Notes under the pieces: model-generated
Told to the model about the DNA's origin: nothing
Databases searched by the model: none
What the model saw: the letters and a program-made list of their open reading frames with translations, nothing else
Position numbers and translations under genes: made by a program
Origin: Candidatus Moraniibacteriota bacterium
GTDB taxonomy: Bacteria; Patescibacteriota; Minisyncoccia; Moranbacterales; UBA9337
Direction of reading: 5' to 3'
Length of the DNA stretch: 45,273 bases
NCBI GenBank assembly: GCA_026985555.1
Contig: JALSQF010000003.1
Location: 126,605 to 171,877 of the forward strand
Part shown: positions 7,854-17,214 of the stretch, piece after piece
Layout: each line of letters opens with the position of its first letter
Position numbering within the stretch: the first letter of the stretch is position 1

Positions 7854-7989
7854 GTTAAATAAAATATAATTTAAAGTCCCTTTTTATTTCACCTCTAAAT
7901 CTTAAGAGGATAAGATAAAAACGTGCCGATAAAGTAGCAGGCAAGGGTCTTTATCGGTTTTTTAGTAAGTAAAATAAATTTAAAAAAAT
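7854..7989 (+). promoter_or_regulatory. Structured rpsF leader with predicted attenuator
   Basis: The leader contains a complete intrinsic terminator: CCGATAAAG (7926-7934) pairs with CTTTATCGG (7949-7957), followed by six T (7958-7963), yet this lies upstream of the ribosomal-protein genes it would switch off. An upstream segment 7873-7882 can pair with 7943-7952 (AAAG-U-CCCUU with AAGGG-U-CUUU, one U-U mismatch), which would block the terminator and enclose a small hairpin at 7892-7909. Two mutually exclusive folds are the pattern of transcription attenuation. Autogenous control of rpsF operons by an S6:S18 leader is known in many bacteria; whether this RNA is a version of that motif I cannot tell. 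Confidence 0.65.
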
Positions 7990-8643
7990 ATGGAATATGA
8001 AATTTTGTATTTAATAGGAGAAAGTCAAGAGAATAATTTAGTAACAATTAAAAAAGAAGTAGAAGGTATTATAATTAAACAGGGAGGAAAATTTTTAGAA
8101 GAAGAATGGATAGAGCAAAGAAAATTAGCTTATCCTATTCAGCACGAAAAAAGAGGAACTTATATAGCGCGTCGTTTTGTATTACCTGATAAAGATCAGC
8201 GATTTAAAGATAAGATTAAAAAAGATTTCATTGGTAATATTACTCGTAAATTAAATTTGCAAGATAATATTTTACGTTTTATAATAGTAAAAGCAGAAGA
8301 ATTGCCGCCTTTAGAAAATAAAGAAATTGCAGAAATTAAGCCAGCAAAAGACAAAAAGGAAAATTTAAAAAACAATAAAGAAGAATCAAAGATAGAAAAG
8401 AAAAAAACTGATTCAAAAACGAAAAAAACTGAAACAACAAAACTGAAAAAAGAAGATAAAATAGAAAAAAAAGAAGTTGATAAAAATAAAGAAACTAAAG
8501 CAGAAGTTAAAAAAGATATTCTAGAAGAAAAAGATAAAATGTCTTCTCAAAATACAGAAAACAAGAAAAAAGAAGATTCAACACTAGAAAGTGATAAAGG
8601 TGATGATATTGATAAGAAGTTAGAAGAAATTTTAAACATTTAA
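7990..8643 (+). CDS. rpsF: 30S ribosomal protein S6 with long charged C-terminal extension
   Basis: Binds the central domain of 16S rRNA together with S18. The core is residues 1-105 (M-E-Y-E-I-L-Y-L-I at strand 1, W-I-E-Q-R-K-L-A-Y-P-I-Q, G-T-Y-I-A-R-R-F, D-N-I-L-R-F-I-I-V). At 217 residues it is about twice the usual length: residues 106-217 are a low-complexity tail of Lys, Glu, Asp and Thr with no fold pattern. S6 in E. coli gets an enzymatically added oligo-glutamate tail; here a charged tail is encoded in the gene. It is the first gene of the unit rpsF-ssb-rpsR, the classical order, 53 nt before ssb. Confidence 0.93.
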   Translation: MEYEILYLIGESQENNLVTIKKEVEGIIIKQGGKFLEEEWIEQRKLAYPIQHEKRGTYIARRFVLPDKDQRFKDKIKKDFIGNITRKLNLQDNILRFIIVKAEELPPLENKEIAEIKPAKDKKENLKNNKEESKIEKKKTDSKTKKTETTKLKKEDKIEKKEVDKNKETKAEVKKDILEEKDKMSSQNTENKKKEDSTLESDKGDDIDKKLEEILNI

Positions 8644-8696
8644 TTAAAATTAATTTTTTAATCTTTTTCAATTAAAAAAATTGAAAAAATAAAACT

Positions 8697-9212
8697 ATGA
8701 ATGTTAATAAAGTAATTTTAGTAGGTCGTTTAACTCGTGATCCCGAATTAAGAAATACAAATTCTGGACAACCGGTAGCTACAATTAATTTAGCTACTAA
8801 TCGTTTTTGGACTGATCAATCGGGACAAAAACAAGAACAAACAGAATTTCATCGTGTAGTTATGTTTGGAAGATTAGCAGAAACAGTTAGCCAGTATTTA
8901 ATTAAAGGCCAAGAAGCTTACATAGAAGGACGTTTGCAAACTAGAAGTTATACGGATAAAAGTGGAGTAGAAAAATATACTACAGAGGTAATAGCGAATG
9001 ATATTCAATTTGGAAGTAAGCCTCAAGGATCAAATTCTGGAACATATAATCAAAACATTTCTAATCAAAATCAAGCAGTAGAAAAAAATAACGAAAATGA
9101 TACAAAAAATAATGTATCAGGAGAAACTAAAAATACATCAGAAGAAGAAATACCTACTATAAATTTAGATGAAGAAGATGATGAAATAAAAATTGAAGAT
9201 GTTCCTTTTTAA
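8697..9212 (+). CDS. ssb: Single-stranded DNA-binding protein
   Basis: Coats single-stranded DNA in replication and repair. Residues 1-110 form the OB fold (N-K-V-I-L-V-G-R-L-T-R-D-P-E-L, A-T-N-R-F-W, F-H-R-V-V-M-F-G-R-L-A-E, Y-I-E-G-R-L-Q-T-R-S-Y). Residues 111-160 are an Asn/Gln/Glu-rich linker. The last residues E-D-V-P-F give the acidic tip ending in P-F that recruits partner proteins. Length 171 is normal. Its place between rpsF and rpsR is the conserved one. Confidence 0.96.
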   Translation: MNVNKVILVGRLTRDPELRNTNSGQPVATINLATNRFWTDQSGQKQEQTEFHRVVMFGRLAETVSQYLIKGQEAYIEGRLQTRSYTDKSGVEKYTTEVIANDIQFGSKPQGSNSGTYNQNISNQNQAVEKNNENDTKNNVSGETKNTSEEEIPTINLDEEDDEIKIEDVPF

Positions 9213-9262
9213 TAATAAGATTTAAAGTTAGAATTTATATTTAAATATTAAGAAATAATTTT

Positions 9263-9469
9263 ATGGAAAAGAAAAGTTGTTATTTTTGTCAAAATAAAAT
9301 AGATCATATTGATTATAAAGATGCTTATCTTTTAAGACGTTTTTTGAATTCTCAAGGAAAAATTTATCCTCCTAAACGTTATGGCACTTGCGCTAAACAT
9401 CAACGTCGTTTAACTCAAGCAATTAAAAGAGCTAGAATTATGGCGCTAGTTCCTTTTGTGATTAAATAA
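9263..9469 (+). CDS. rpsR: 30S ribosomal protein S18
   Basis: A 68-residue protein with the S18 pattern: C-Y-F-C near the N-terminus, I-D-Y-K-D-A-Y-L-L-R-R-F, the motif K-I-Y-P-P-K-R-Y-G-T-C-A-K-H-Q-R-R-L-T-Q-A and I-K-R-A-R-I-M-A-L-V-P-F. It pairs with S6 on the small subunit. Four cysteines/histidine near the ends suggest a zinc-binding form. In many bacteria rplI (L9) follows; here efp follows after 8 nt, in line with the reported absence of L9 from several Patescibacteria lineages. Confidence 0.95.
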   Translation: MEKKSCYFCQNKIDHIDYKDAYLLRRFLNSQGKIYPPKRYGTCAKHQRRLTQAIKRARIMALVPFVIK

Positions 9470-9477
9470 TTCTTATT

Positions 9478-10035
9478 ATGTTAGGTATTTCAGAAATTAA
9501 GTCAGGAAAAAATATTGAACTTAATGGTCAGCCCTATAAAGTTCTTTCTCACGAACATTCAAAAATGGGAAGAGCAGGGGCTGTTTTAAGGACAAGATTA
9601 AAAAATTTAAAAACAGGAGCTGTTTTAGAAAAAACTTTTCAAGGAGCAGATAAAGTAAAAGAAGCTGATTTAGAAATTAATCGGGCACAATATCTTTACA
9701 AAGATAATAATGACTATATTTTTATGAATCAGGATAATTTTGAGCAATTTACGATTACTAGTCAAAATTTAGGTGATAGCGCTAATTATTTAATAGAAGG
9801 AACTGAAGTTAATATTTTAATTTATCAAGGAGAACCTATTAACATTGAATTACCGGTTAAAATGAAGTTTAAAGTGGTTGATGCGCCTCCAGGAATAAAA
9901 GGTGATACAGCTTCAGGTGGTAATAAATTAGTAACATTAGAAACCGGAATGAAAATTAGCGCCCCTCTTTTTATAAAAGTTAATGACACAGTGATAATTA
10001 ATACAGAAAAAGGAGAATATGTTTCTAGAGGTTAA
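9478..10035 (+). CDS. efp: Translation elongation factor P
   Basis: Relieves ribosome stalling at consecutive prolines. The 185-residue protein has the three-domain length and pattern of EF-P: domain I with the tRNA-CCA-contacting loop, domain II, and domain III ending with I-N-T-E-K-G-E-Y-V-S-R-G. The loop reads H-S-K-M-G-R32-A-G-A, so the tip residue that is lysine in E. coli (beta-lysylated) is arginine here, as in the rhamnosylated EarP-dependent group. However, the Pro that precedes the loop glycine in that group is Met30, and no earP or epmA gene is seen in the window, so the modification state is unknown. It starts 8 nt after rpsR, hence co-transcribed. Confidence 0.95.
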   Translation: MLGISEIKSGKNIELNGQPYKVLSHEHSKMGRAGAVLRTRLKNLKTGAVLEKTFQGADKVKEADLEINRAQYLYKDNNDYIFMNQDNFEQFTITSQNLGDSANYLIEGTEVNILIYQGEPINIELPVKMKFKVVDAPPGIKGDTASGGNKLVTLETGMKISAPLFIKVNDTVIINTEKGEYVSRG

Positions 10036-10072
10036 TTTTTTTTATTTTTCTATTTAATTATTTGAAAAAATT

Positions 10073-11299
10073 ATGGTAGATAGTTTACGTAAAAATAAAG
10101 GCCATAATTTAAAGAGTCAAAAAAAATTTAAAGATAAATATAACAATATATCAAAAGAAAAAAACAAAGGAAAGATAAATCAAGAAACACTTTTTATAGT
10201 CAATAAAATTTCTAAAAAACAAATATTTAAACGTTGGTTAAAACGTTTTTTTCTTTTCTGCTTCATTTTATTTTTTTCAATGTTAATGTTAGCAGGATTT
10301 TTATTATTTAGATTTTCTCAGACGAGCAAAAAGGTGATTATTGTAAAAAATAAGCAAAAGTTTTCACAGTCAGAAAATGTATTTGCTACAGCTAAATTAG
10401 CTTTTAATTTGTTGCAGATTAAAAATAAAAATTTTCAAAATATTGATTTAAAAGGTAAGGAAAGAGAACAAATTAATATTTTACTTTTAGGAATTGCAGG
10501 AAAAGGGAAAGCCGGTACTAATTTAACAGATACAATTATGTTAATGAGTTTAAATTTAAAAAAGAAAAAAATTGCTTTACTTTCTTTACCAAGAGATTTA
10601 TATTATCTTAATCACAACTCTCAAGAAGAAGAATTTTCTGGAGCCAAAATAAACTCCTTGTATCAAAGAGGAATCAATCAACATAAGGGAGCTCAATATA
10701 TCGTGAAAGCCGTGGAAAATGTTACAGGTTTGCCTGTTGATTATTACTTTATTTTAGATTTTGATGGTTTTAAAAAAATTATAGATGATATAGGTGGAAT
10801 AGATATTTATTCTGAAAGAGATTATTATGATACACGTTATCCTGGACCTAATTATAGTTATGAAACATTTCAACTGAAGAAAGGCTGGCATCATTTAAAT
10901 GGAGAAACAGCTTTGAAATATGCTAGAGAAAGACACAGTGATCCAGAGGGTGATTTTGGTAGAGCTAAAAGACAACAGCAAGTGATTCAAGCCGTAAGAG
11001 ATAAAATATTTTCACAAAATTGGTTGAATATTTTTAAAATGAATAAATTATTAGGAAATATAGAAAATAATTTGAAGACCAATGTTGATTTAGATGATAT
11101 AGATGATTTTGTTTTTTTAGCTTATAATTTAGATACAAAAAATATTATCAATAAAGCAGTAGATGCTTGGAAACAGGATAGTTTGTTAAGAGTAGATCAT
11201 TTGAATATGAATGGAATAAGAGCTTTTATTTTAGTTCCTAAAAAAGGTTACGCTGATTATTCAGATATTCATCAATTAACTAAAAATTTGTTTCAATAA
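10073..11299 (+). CDS. LytR-CpsA-Psr (LCP) family envelope protein
   Basis: LCP enzymes transfer glycopolymers from lipid carriers to peptidoglycan. The 408-residue protein has a basic cytosolic N-terminus, one TM helix at about 57-80, and the LCP domain at about 135-310. Visible are I-N-I-L-L-L-G-I-A-G-K-G, D153, the core S-L-P-R174-D175, G-G-I-D-I-Y, L-N-G-E-T-A-L-K-Y-A-R285-E-R and D-F-G-R297-A-K-R300-Q-Q, i.e. the acidic and arginine residues used for pyrophosphate-lipid binding and catalysis. It follows efp after 37 nt. The glycopolymer substrate is unknown, but two GT4 glycosyltransferases lie further downstream. Confidence 0.92.
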   Translation: MVDSLRKNKGHNLKSQKKFKDKYNNISKEKNKGKINQETLFIVNKISKKQIFKRWLKRFFLFCFILFFSMLMLAGFLLFRFSQTSKKVIIVKNKQKFSQSENVFATAKLAFNLLQIKNKNFQNIDLKGKEREQINILLLGIAGKGKAGTNLTDTIMLMSLNLKKKKIALLSLPRDLYYLNHNSQEEEFSGAKINSLYQRGINQHKGAQYIVKAVENVTGLPVDYYFILDFDGFKKIIDDIGGIDIYSERDYYDTRYPGPNYSYETFQLKKGWHHLNGETALKYARERHSDPEGDFGRAKRQQQVIQAVRDKIFSQNWLNIFKMNKLLGNIENNLKTNVDLDDIDDFVFLAYNLDTKNIINKAVDAWKQDSLLRVDHLNMNGIRAFILVPKKGYADYSDIHQLTKNLFQ

Positions 11300-11322
11300 T
11301 TAAAAATTTAAATTATATTAAT

Positions 11323-12156
11323 ATGTCTTATGTTTTCTATCAAGGCAAAGTTAGACCTTTGCGACAAATTAAAATTAATCCTTACGATTTAGGATTTTTA
11401 AGAGGCTATGCTGTTTTTGATGTAATGAAAGTAGTTAATCAAAAACCTTTTTTAATCAAAGAACATTGGAAGCGTTTAAAAAATTCAGCTCAACAACTCA
11501 ATATGAAAATGCCATTAAATTGTCAAGAATACAGAGCTAATGTTAAGCAACTTTTAAAATATAATAAATTTTCTTCCGCTATTTTAAGGACGGTTTTAAG
11601 TGGTGGTTTTTCTCAAGATGGATTTACTTATGAAGGTGATACAAATTTTTTAATTTTTTTAGAAAATGCTGAACCATTATTTCCTTCTCATAAAGTTTAT
11701 ACTCAGGGATCTAAAATTATTAGTGTTCATTATAAAAGGGAGATACCTACAGCTAAGGTAACTAATTATCTAGAAGCTTTGCGTTATCAAAAAGAAAAAA
11801 AGAAAAATAAAGCTTTGGAAATAGTTTTTTTCTGGGAAAATTTGGTTTTAGAAGCTTCTACCTCTAATATTTTTATTGTAAAAAAGAGTACAATTATTAC
11901 TCCACGAGAAAATATTTTATTGGGAATTACTAGAAACTTAGTAATTAAATTAGCGCAAAAAAATAAGTTTCTTGTAAAAGAAAGAGATATTAAAATTAAA
12001 GAATTATTTCAAGCTGACGAAGTTTTTTTGACAGCTTCTAATAAAAATATAGTTCCTGTGGTAAAAGTGGATAATAAATTGATTAAAAACGGAAAAGTTG
12101 GAAGAGTAACTCAGAAATTAATGGACATAATGCAAGATTATTTAAAAAAATATTAG
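11323..12156 (+). CDS. PLP fold-type IV aminotransferase or aminodeoxychorismate lyase
   Basis: A 277-residue class-IV PLP enzyme (branched-chain aminotransferase, D-amino-acid aminotransferase or 4-amino-4-deoxychorismate lyase). The catalytic lysine is K145 in T-A-K-V-T-N-Y-L; E177 in L-E-A-S-T-S-N-I-F binds the PLP ring nitrogen; I-I-T-P and G-I-T-R (201-204) complete the cofactor site. The N-terminus F-Y-Q-G-K-V and the segment G-F-L-R-G-Y-A-V-F-D-V-M are typical. The subfamily cannot be settled from motifs alone; D-amino-acid supply for the wall would fit the neighbouring LCP gene (inference). The gene ends with TAG. Confidence 0.85.
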   Translation: MSYVFYQGKVRPLRQIKINPYDLGFLRGYAVFDVMKVVNQKPFLIKEHWKRLKNSAQQLNMKMPLNCQEYRANVKQLLKYNKFSSAILRTVLSGGFSQDGFTYEGDTNFLIFLENAEPLFPSHKVYTQGSKIISVHYKREIPTAKVTNYLEALRYQKEKKKNKALEIVFFWENLVLEASTSNIFIVKKSTIITPRENILLGITRNLVIKLAQKNKFLVKERDIKIKELFQADEVFLTASNKNIVPVVKVDNKLIKNGKVGRVTQKLMDIMQDYLKKY

Positions 12157-12169
12157 AAATAAGGAGTGT

Positions 12170-12197
12170 TTGACTTATCTTATTTTTAAGTTAAACT
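12170..12197 (+). promoter_or_regulatory. Predicted promoter of pnp
   Basis: TTGACT at 12170-12175, a 16-nt spacer and TAAACT at 12192-12197, only 14 nt after the preceding stop. Start of transcription near 12204 would give a leader of about 120 nt that contains the long hairpin at 12225-12318. Confidence 0.6.
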
Positions 12198-12224
12198 AAA
12201 GATAATTAGTGTAATTTATAATAA

Positions 12225-12318
12225 TAATTATTATAAGAATCTAGCAGACACGCTATTTTAATTAAGCATAAGTATTTGATTAAAATAAAGTGTTTAGTAG
12301 ATGTTCTTATAATAATTA
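12225..12318 (+). promoter_or_regulatory. Long stem-loop in the pnp leader
   Basis: An outer helix of 15 bp pairs 12225-12239 with 12304-12318 (AATTATTATAAGAA with TTCTTATAATAATT plus one A-T). Inside, ACAC (12248-12251) pairs with GTGT (12290-12293) and TATTTTAAT (12254-12262) with ATTAAAATA (12279-12287), leaving a 16-nt loop. The structure ends 8 nt before the pnp ATG. In E. coli the pnp leader is a long hairpin cut by RNase III and then degraded through PNPase itself, giving autogenous repression; this one has the same place and size. Confidence 0.7.
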
Positions 12319-12326
12319 AAATTTTT

Positions 12327-14450
12327 ATGTTAGAAGAAAAAAAATGGACTCTTCAGTTAGGAGGAAGGGAATTAATAGTAAAGTCAGGATTATTTGCAGA
12401 GCAAGCTAATGGATCAGTTAGAGTGCGTTATGGAGAAACAGAGGTTTTAGCTACAGCGGTAATGAGCGAAAAACCTTCAGCGAATTTAGGATACTTTCCT
12501 TTAATGGTTGATTATGAAGAACGTTATTATGCGGCGGGAAAAATAAAGGGATCTCGTTTTATCAAAAGAGAAGGTCGTCCTTCAGACGAGGCTATTTTAG
12601 CGGGACGAGCGGTGGATAGATCTATCCGTCCACTTTTTAATTCTAGAATGCGTCAAGATGTGCAAGTAATTATCACTGTTCTTTCTTATGATGGCGAAAA
12701 TGATCCTGATTTTATTTCTATAATAGCTGCTTCTTTAGCTTTAACTATTTCTGATATACCTTGGAATGGTCCCATTGGAGCAGTAAAAATAGGAAAATTA
12801 AATGGTGAGTTTATTTTAAATCCTTTAGTTGAAGAAAAGGAAGAGGGAAGTTTAGATCTAACCGTAGCTGGAACTAGAGATAAAATTAATATGATAGAGG
12901 CAGGCTTAAAAGAAACTCCAGAAGAAGAGATTTTAGCCGCTTTAGAATTAGCGCAAAAAAACATTAGTAAGATAGTAGATTTTATTAATGAAATAAAAAA
13001 AGAAATAGGTAAAGAAAAAAGAGAAGTTTTTCTTTTGCAAGCGGAAAAAGAAATAGAAGAAAAAATAAAGGATATTTTAAATAAAACAGAATTAGAAAAA
13101 ATTATTTTTTCTCAGGAGGAAAAACATGTTAAGGATGAGAAATTAAATCAGTTACAGGATAAAGCTAAGAAATATTTAGAAGAAAATTATACAGGAGAAA
13201 AATTAGAAGAATTGCTTCAAATAGTAACTATTCTTTTTGATGAAATGGCTGATGAAATAGTTCATAAAAATATTTTAGAAAAAGAATTACGCCTAGATAA
13301 ACGCAAATTAAATGAATTGCGTCTTATTAGTAGCCAAGTTAGAGTTTTATCACGAACACATGGTTCAGGATTATTTAATAGAGGAAAAACGCAAGTACTG
13401 ACTGTTACTACTTTGGGTGCTCCAGGTGATGAACAAATAATTGATACAATGGAAACGGATTCTAAAAAACGTTATATTCATCATTATAATTTTCCTCCTT
13501 ATTCTGTGGGAGAAGTGAGATTTATGCGAGGTCCAGGAAGAAGAGAAATCGGGCACGGAGCTTTAGCAGAGAAAGCTTTGTTACCAGTTTTACCAGATAA
13601 AGAAGAATTTCCTTATACTATGTTGTTAGTATCAGAGGTGCTTTCTTCCAATGGTTCTTCTTCTATGGCTTCTACGTGTGGTTCCACTTTATCATTGATG
13701 GATGCAGGTGTGCCAATTAAACGTCCAGTAAGTGGAATTGCTATGGGAGTAATTATTGATGAAAAACAGAAAGATAATTATAAAATATTAACTGATATTC
13801 AAGGAATGGAAGATCATTACGGAGATATGGATTTTAAAGTGGCGGGAACAGAAAAAGGAGTTACAGCTTTGCAAATGGATGTTAAGGTGGAAGGAGTAAG
13901 TATAGATATTTTAAGGCAAGCTTTAAAACAAGCGCGAAAAGCGCGGATGGAAATTTTAGAAGTAATGTTAAAAACCATTGACAAACCTCGTTCTGAATTA
14001 TCTCAATATGCTCCACGAATAATTCATATGAAAATAAATCCAAATAGAATTAGGGATGTAATTGGCTCTGGAGGAAAGGTAATTAATGAAATTATAGATG
14101 AAACAGGAGTAGCTATTGATATAGAAGATGACGGTTCTATCTTTATTACTTCTAGTGATGAGGTTAGCGCGCAAAAAGCTAAAGAATGGATAGAAAATCT
14201 TACTAGAGAAATAAAGGTGGGAGAAGTTTTTAAAGCGCGAATAACCAAAATTATGAATTTTGGGGCTTTTGCGGAAATTTTACCAGGACAAGAAGGGTTA
14301 ATTCATATTTCAGAATTAACTGATCACAGAGTAAATAAGGTGGAAGATGTAGTTAAGGTAGGAGATATTGTTCCAGTTAAAGTTAAAGAAATAGATAGTC
14401 AAGGACGTATTAATTTAAGTAGAAAAGAATTACTGAAAACACAAAAATAA
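12327..14450 (+). CDS. pnp: Polyribonucleotide nucleotidyltransferase (PNPase)
   Basis: Phosphorolytic 3'-5' exoribonuclease of mRNA decay. The chosen start gives 707 residues, the normal family length, beginning M-L-E-E-K-K-W-T-L-Q-L-G-G-R-E-L; an in-frame ATG at 12276 would add 17 hydrophobic residues and lies inside the leader hairpin, so it is rejected. Order: first RNase PH domain (about 1-140, with the signature G-R-A-V-D-R-S-I-R-P-L-F), helical linker, second RNase PH domain (about 310-535, with F-N-R-G-K-T-Q and G-S-S-S-M-A-S-T-C-G), KH domain with G580-S-G-G, and S1 domain from about 631 ending L-S-R-K-E-L-L. It has its own promoter and structured leader. Confidence 0.96.
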   Translation: MLEEKKWTLQLGGRELIVKSGLFAEQANGSVRVRYGETEVLATAVMSEKPSANLGYFPLMVDYEERYYAAGKIKGSRFIKREGRPSDEAILAGRAVDRSIRPLFNSRMRQDVQVIITVLSYDGENDPDFISIIAASLALTISDIPWNGPIGAVKIGKLNGEFILNPLVEEKEEGSLDLTVAGTRDKINMIEAGLKETPEEEILAALELAQKNISKIVDFINEIKKEIGKEKREVFLLQAEKEIEEKIKDILNKTELEKIIFSQEEKHVKDEKLNQLQDKAKKYLEENYTGEKLEELLQIVTILFDEMADEIVHKNILEKELRLDKRKLNELRLISSQVRVLSRTHGSGLFNRGKTQVLTVTTLGAPGDEQIIDTMETDSKKRYIHHYNFPPYSVGEVRFMRGPGRREIGHGALAEKALLPVLPDKEEFPYTMLLVSEVLSSNGSSSMASTCGSTLSLMDAGVPIKRPVSGIAMGVIIDEKQKDNYKILTDIQGMEDHYGDMDFKVAGTEKGVTALQMDVKVEGVSIDILRQALKQARKARMEILEVMLKTIDKPRSELSQYAPRIIHMKINPNRIRDVIGSGGKVINEIIDETGVAIDIEDDGSIFITSSDEVSAQKAKEWIENLTREIKVGEVFKARITKIMNFGAFAEILPGQEGLIHISELTDHRVNKVEDVVKVGDIVPVKVKEIDSQGRINLSRKELLKTQK

Positions 14451-14473
14451 TTTAATTATTAAAAATAAAATTT

Positions 14474-14890
14474 ATGATTAAAAAAATAACATCAAAAGGA
14501 AGTGTTTTAGTTTTTTCTTTAATTATTATGTTTCTTATTCTTTCGGTAGTTTTAGGAATTACTAAAGTAGTAGTTACTCAACAACAAACCTCTTCTGTTA
14601 CTAGTAAATCAACTCAAGCTATTCAGATAGCCAATAGTGGATTAGAGAAAGTATTAAATAAGAAAAAAGATACTACTAATACTCAAATACAAGACTTAGC
14701 TGATAAACCTAATGATTGTGAAAATGGAATTATATCTTATAGTTTATTAGGAGGACAAGTGACTATATCTTTTTTTAATAATAATAATTCTATTAATAAT
14801 TGTTCTGGTTCTGTTAGTAATATTAAAAAAATAAAGTCAGTGGGTGAAATTAATGGAATCAAGCGCGCTATACAAGTTACTGTTGAATAA
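14474..14890 (+). CDS. PilX-like prepilin or pilus-tip component
   Basis: A 138-residue protein with a type IV prepilin-like N-terminus: short basic leader, then G-S-V-L-V-F-S-L-I-I-M-F-L-I-L-S-V-V-L-G-I (about 9-29) and the helix continuing A-I-Q-I-A-N-S-G-L-E-K. This A-x-x-A-x-x-G-L-E pattern is typical of PilX-type minor pilins, which often lack the Glu5 of major pilins, as here. The C-terminal part is Ser/Asn-rich with two cysteines (in N-D-C-E-N and N-N-C-S-G) that could form a disulfide. It sits between pnp and ligA, 23 nt after pnp; no other type IV pilus gene is adjacent. Confidence 0.7.
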   Translation: MIKKITSKGSVLVFSLIIMFLILSVVLGITKVVVTQQQTSSVTSKSTQAIQIANSGLEKVLNKKKDTTNTQIQDLADKPNDCENGIISYSLLGGQVTISFFNNNNSINNCSGSVSNIKKIKSVGEINGIKRAIQVTVE

Positions 14891-14954
14891 AATAGTTTAG
14901 TTTAAAAATTGAGAAATATTTTAAAAATAAATTAGTTAGTAGATTAATTTTTAG

Positions 14955-17144
<2,190 letters not shown>

Positions 17145-17153
17145 ATAAATTAT

Positions 17154-17182
17154 TTGCTAAAGATGTAAAGATAGTTTATAAT
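17154..17182 (+). promoter_or_regulatory. Predicted promoter before the 17215 gene
   Basis: TTGCTA at 17154-17159, a 17-nt spacer and a perfect TATAAT at 17177-17182. The predicted transcript start is near 17189, about 26 nt before the ATG. Confidence 0.6.
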
Positions 17183-17214
17183 AAATTCAAATTTAAAGCA
17201 TTAGTAAAAAATAC

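Noticed and set aside
12276-12326. In-frame upstream ATG for pnp adding 17 residues
   Set aside because: The extra residues are hydrophobic, have no counterpart in PNPases and fall within the leader hairpin; the ATG at 12327 starts exactly at the conserved N-terminus.
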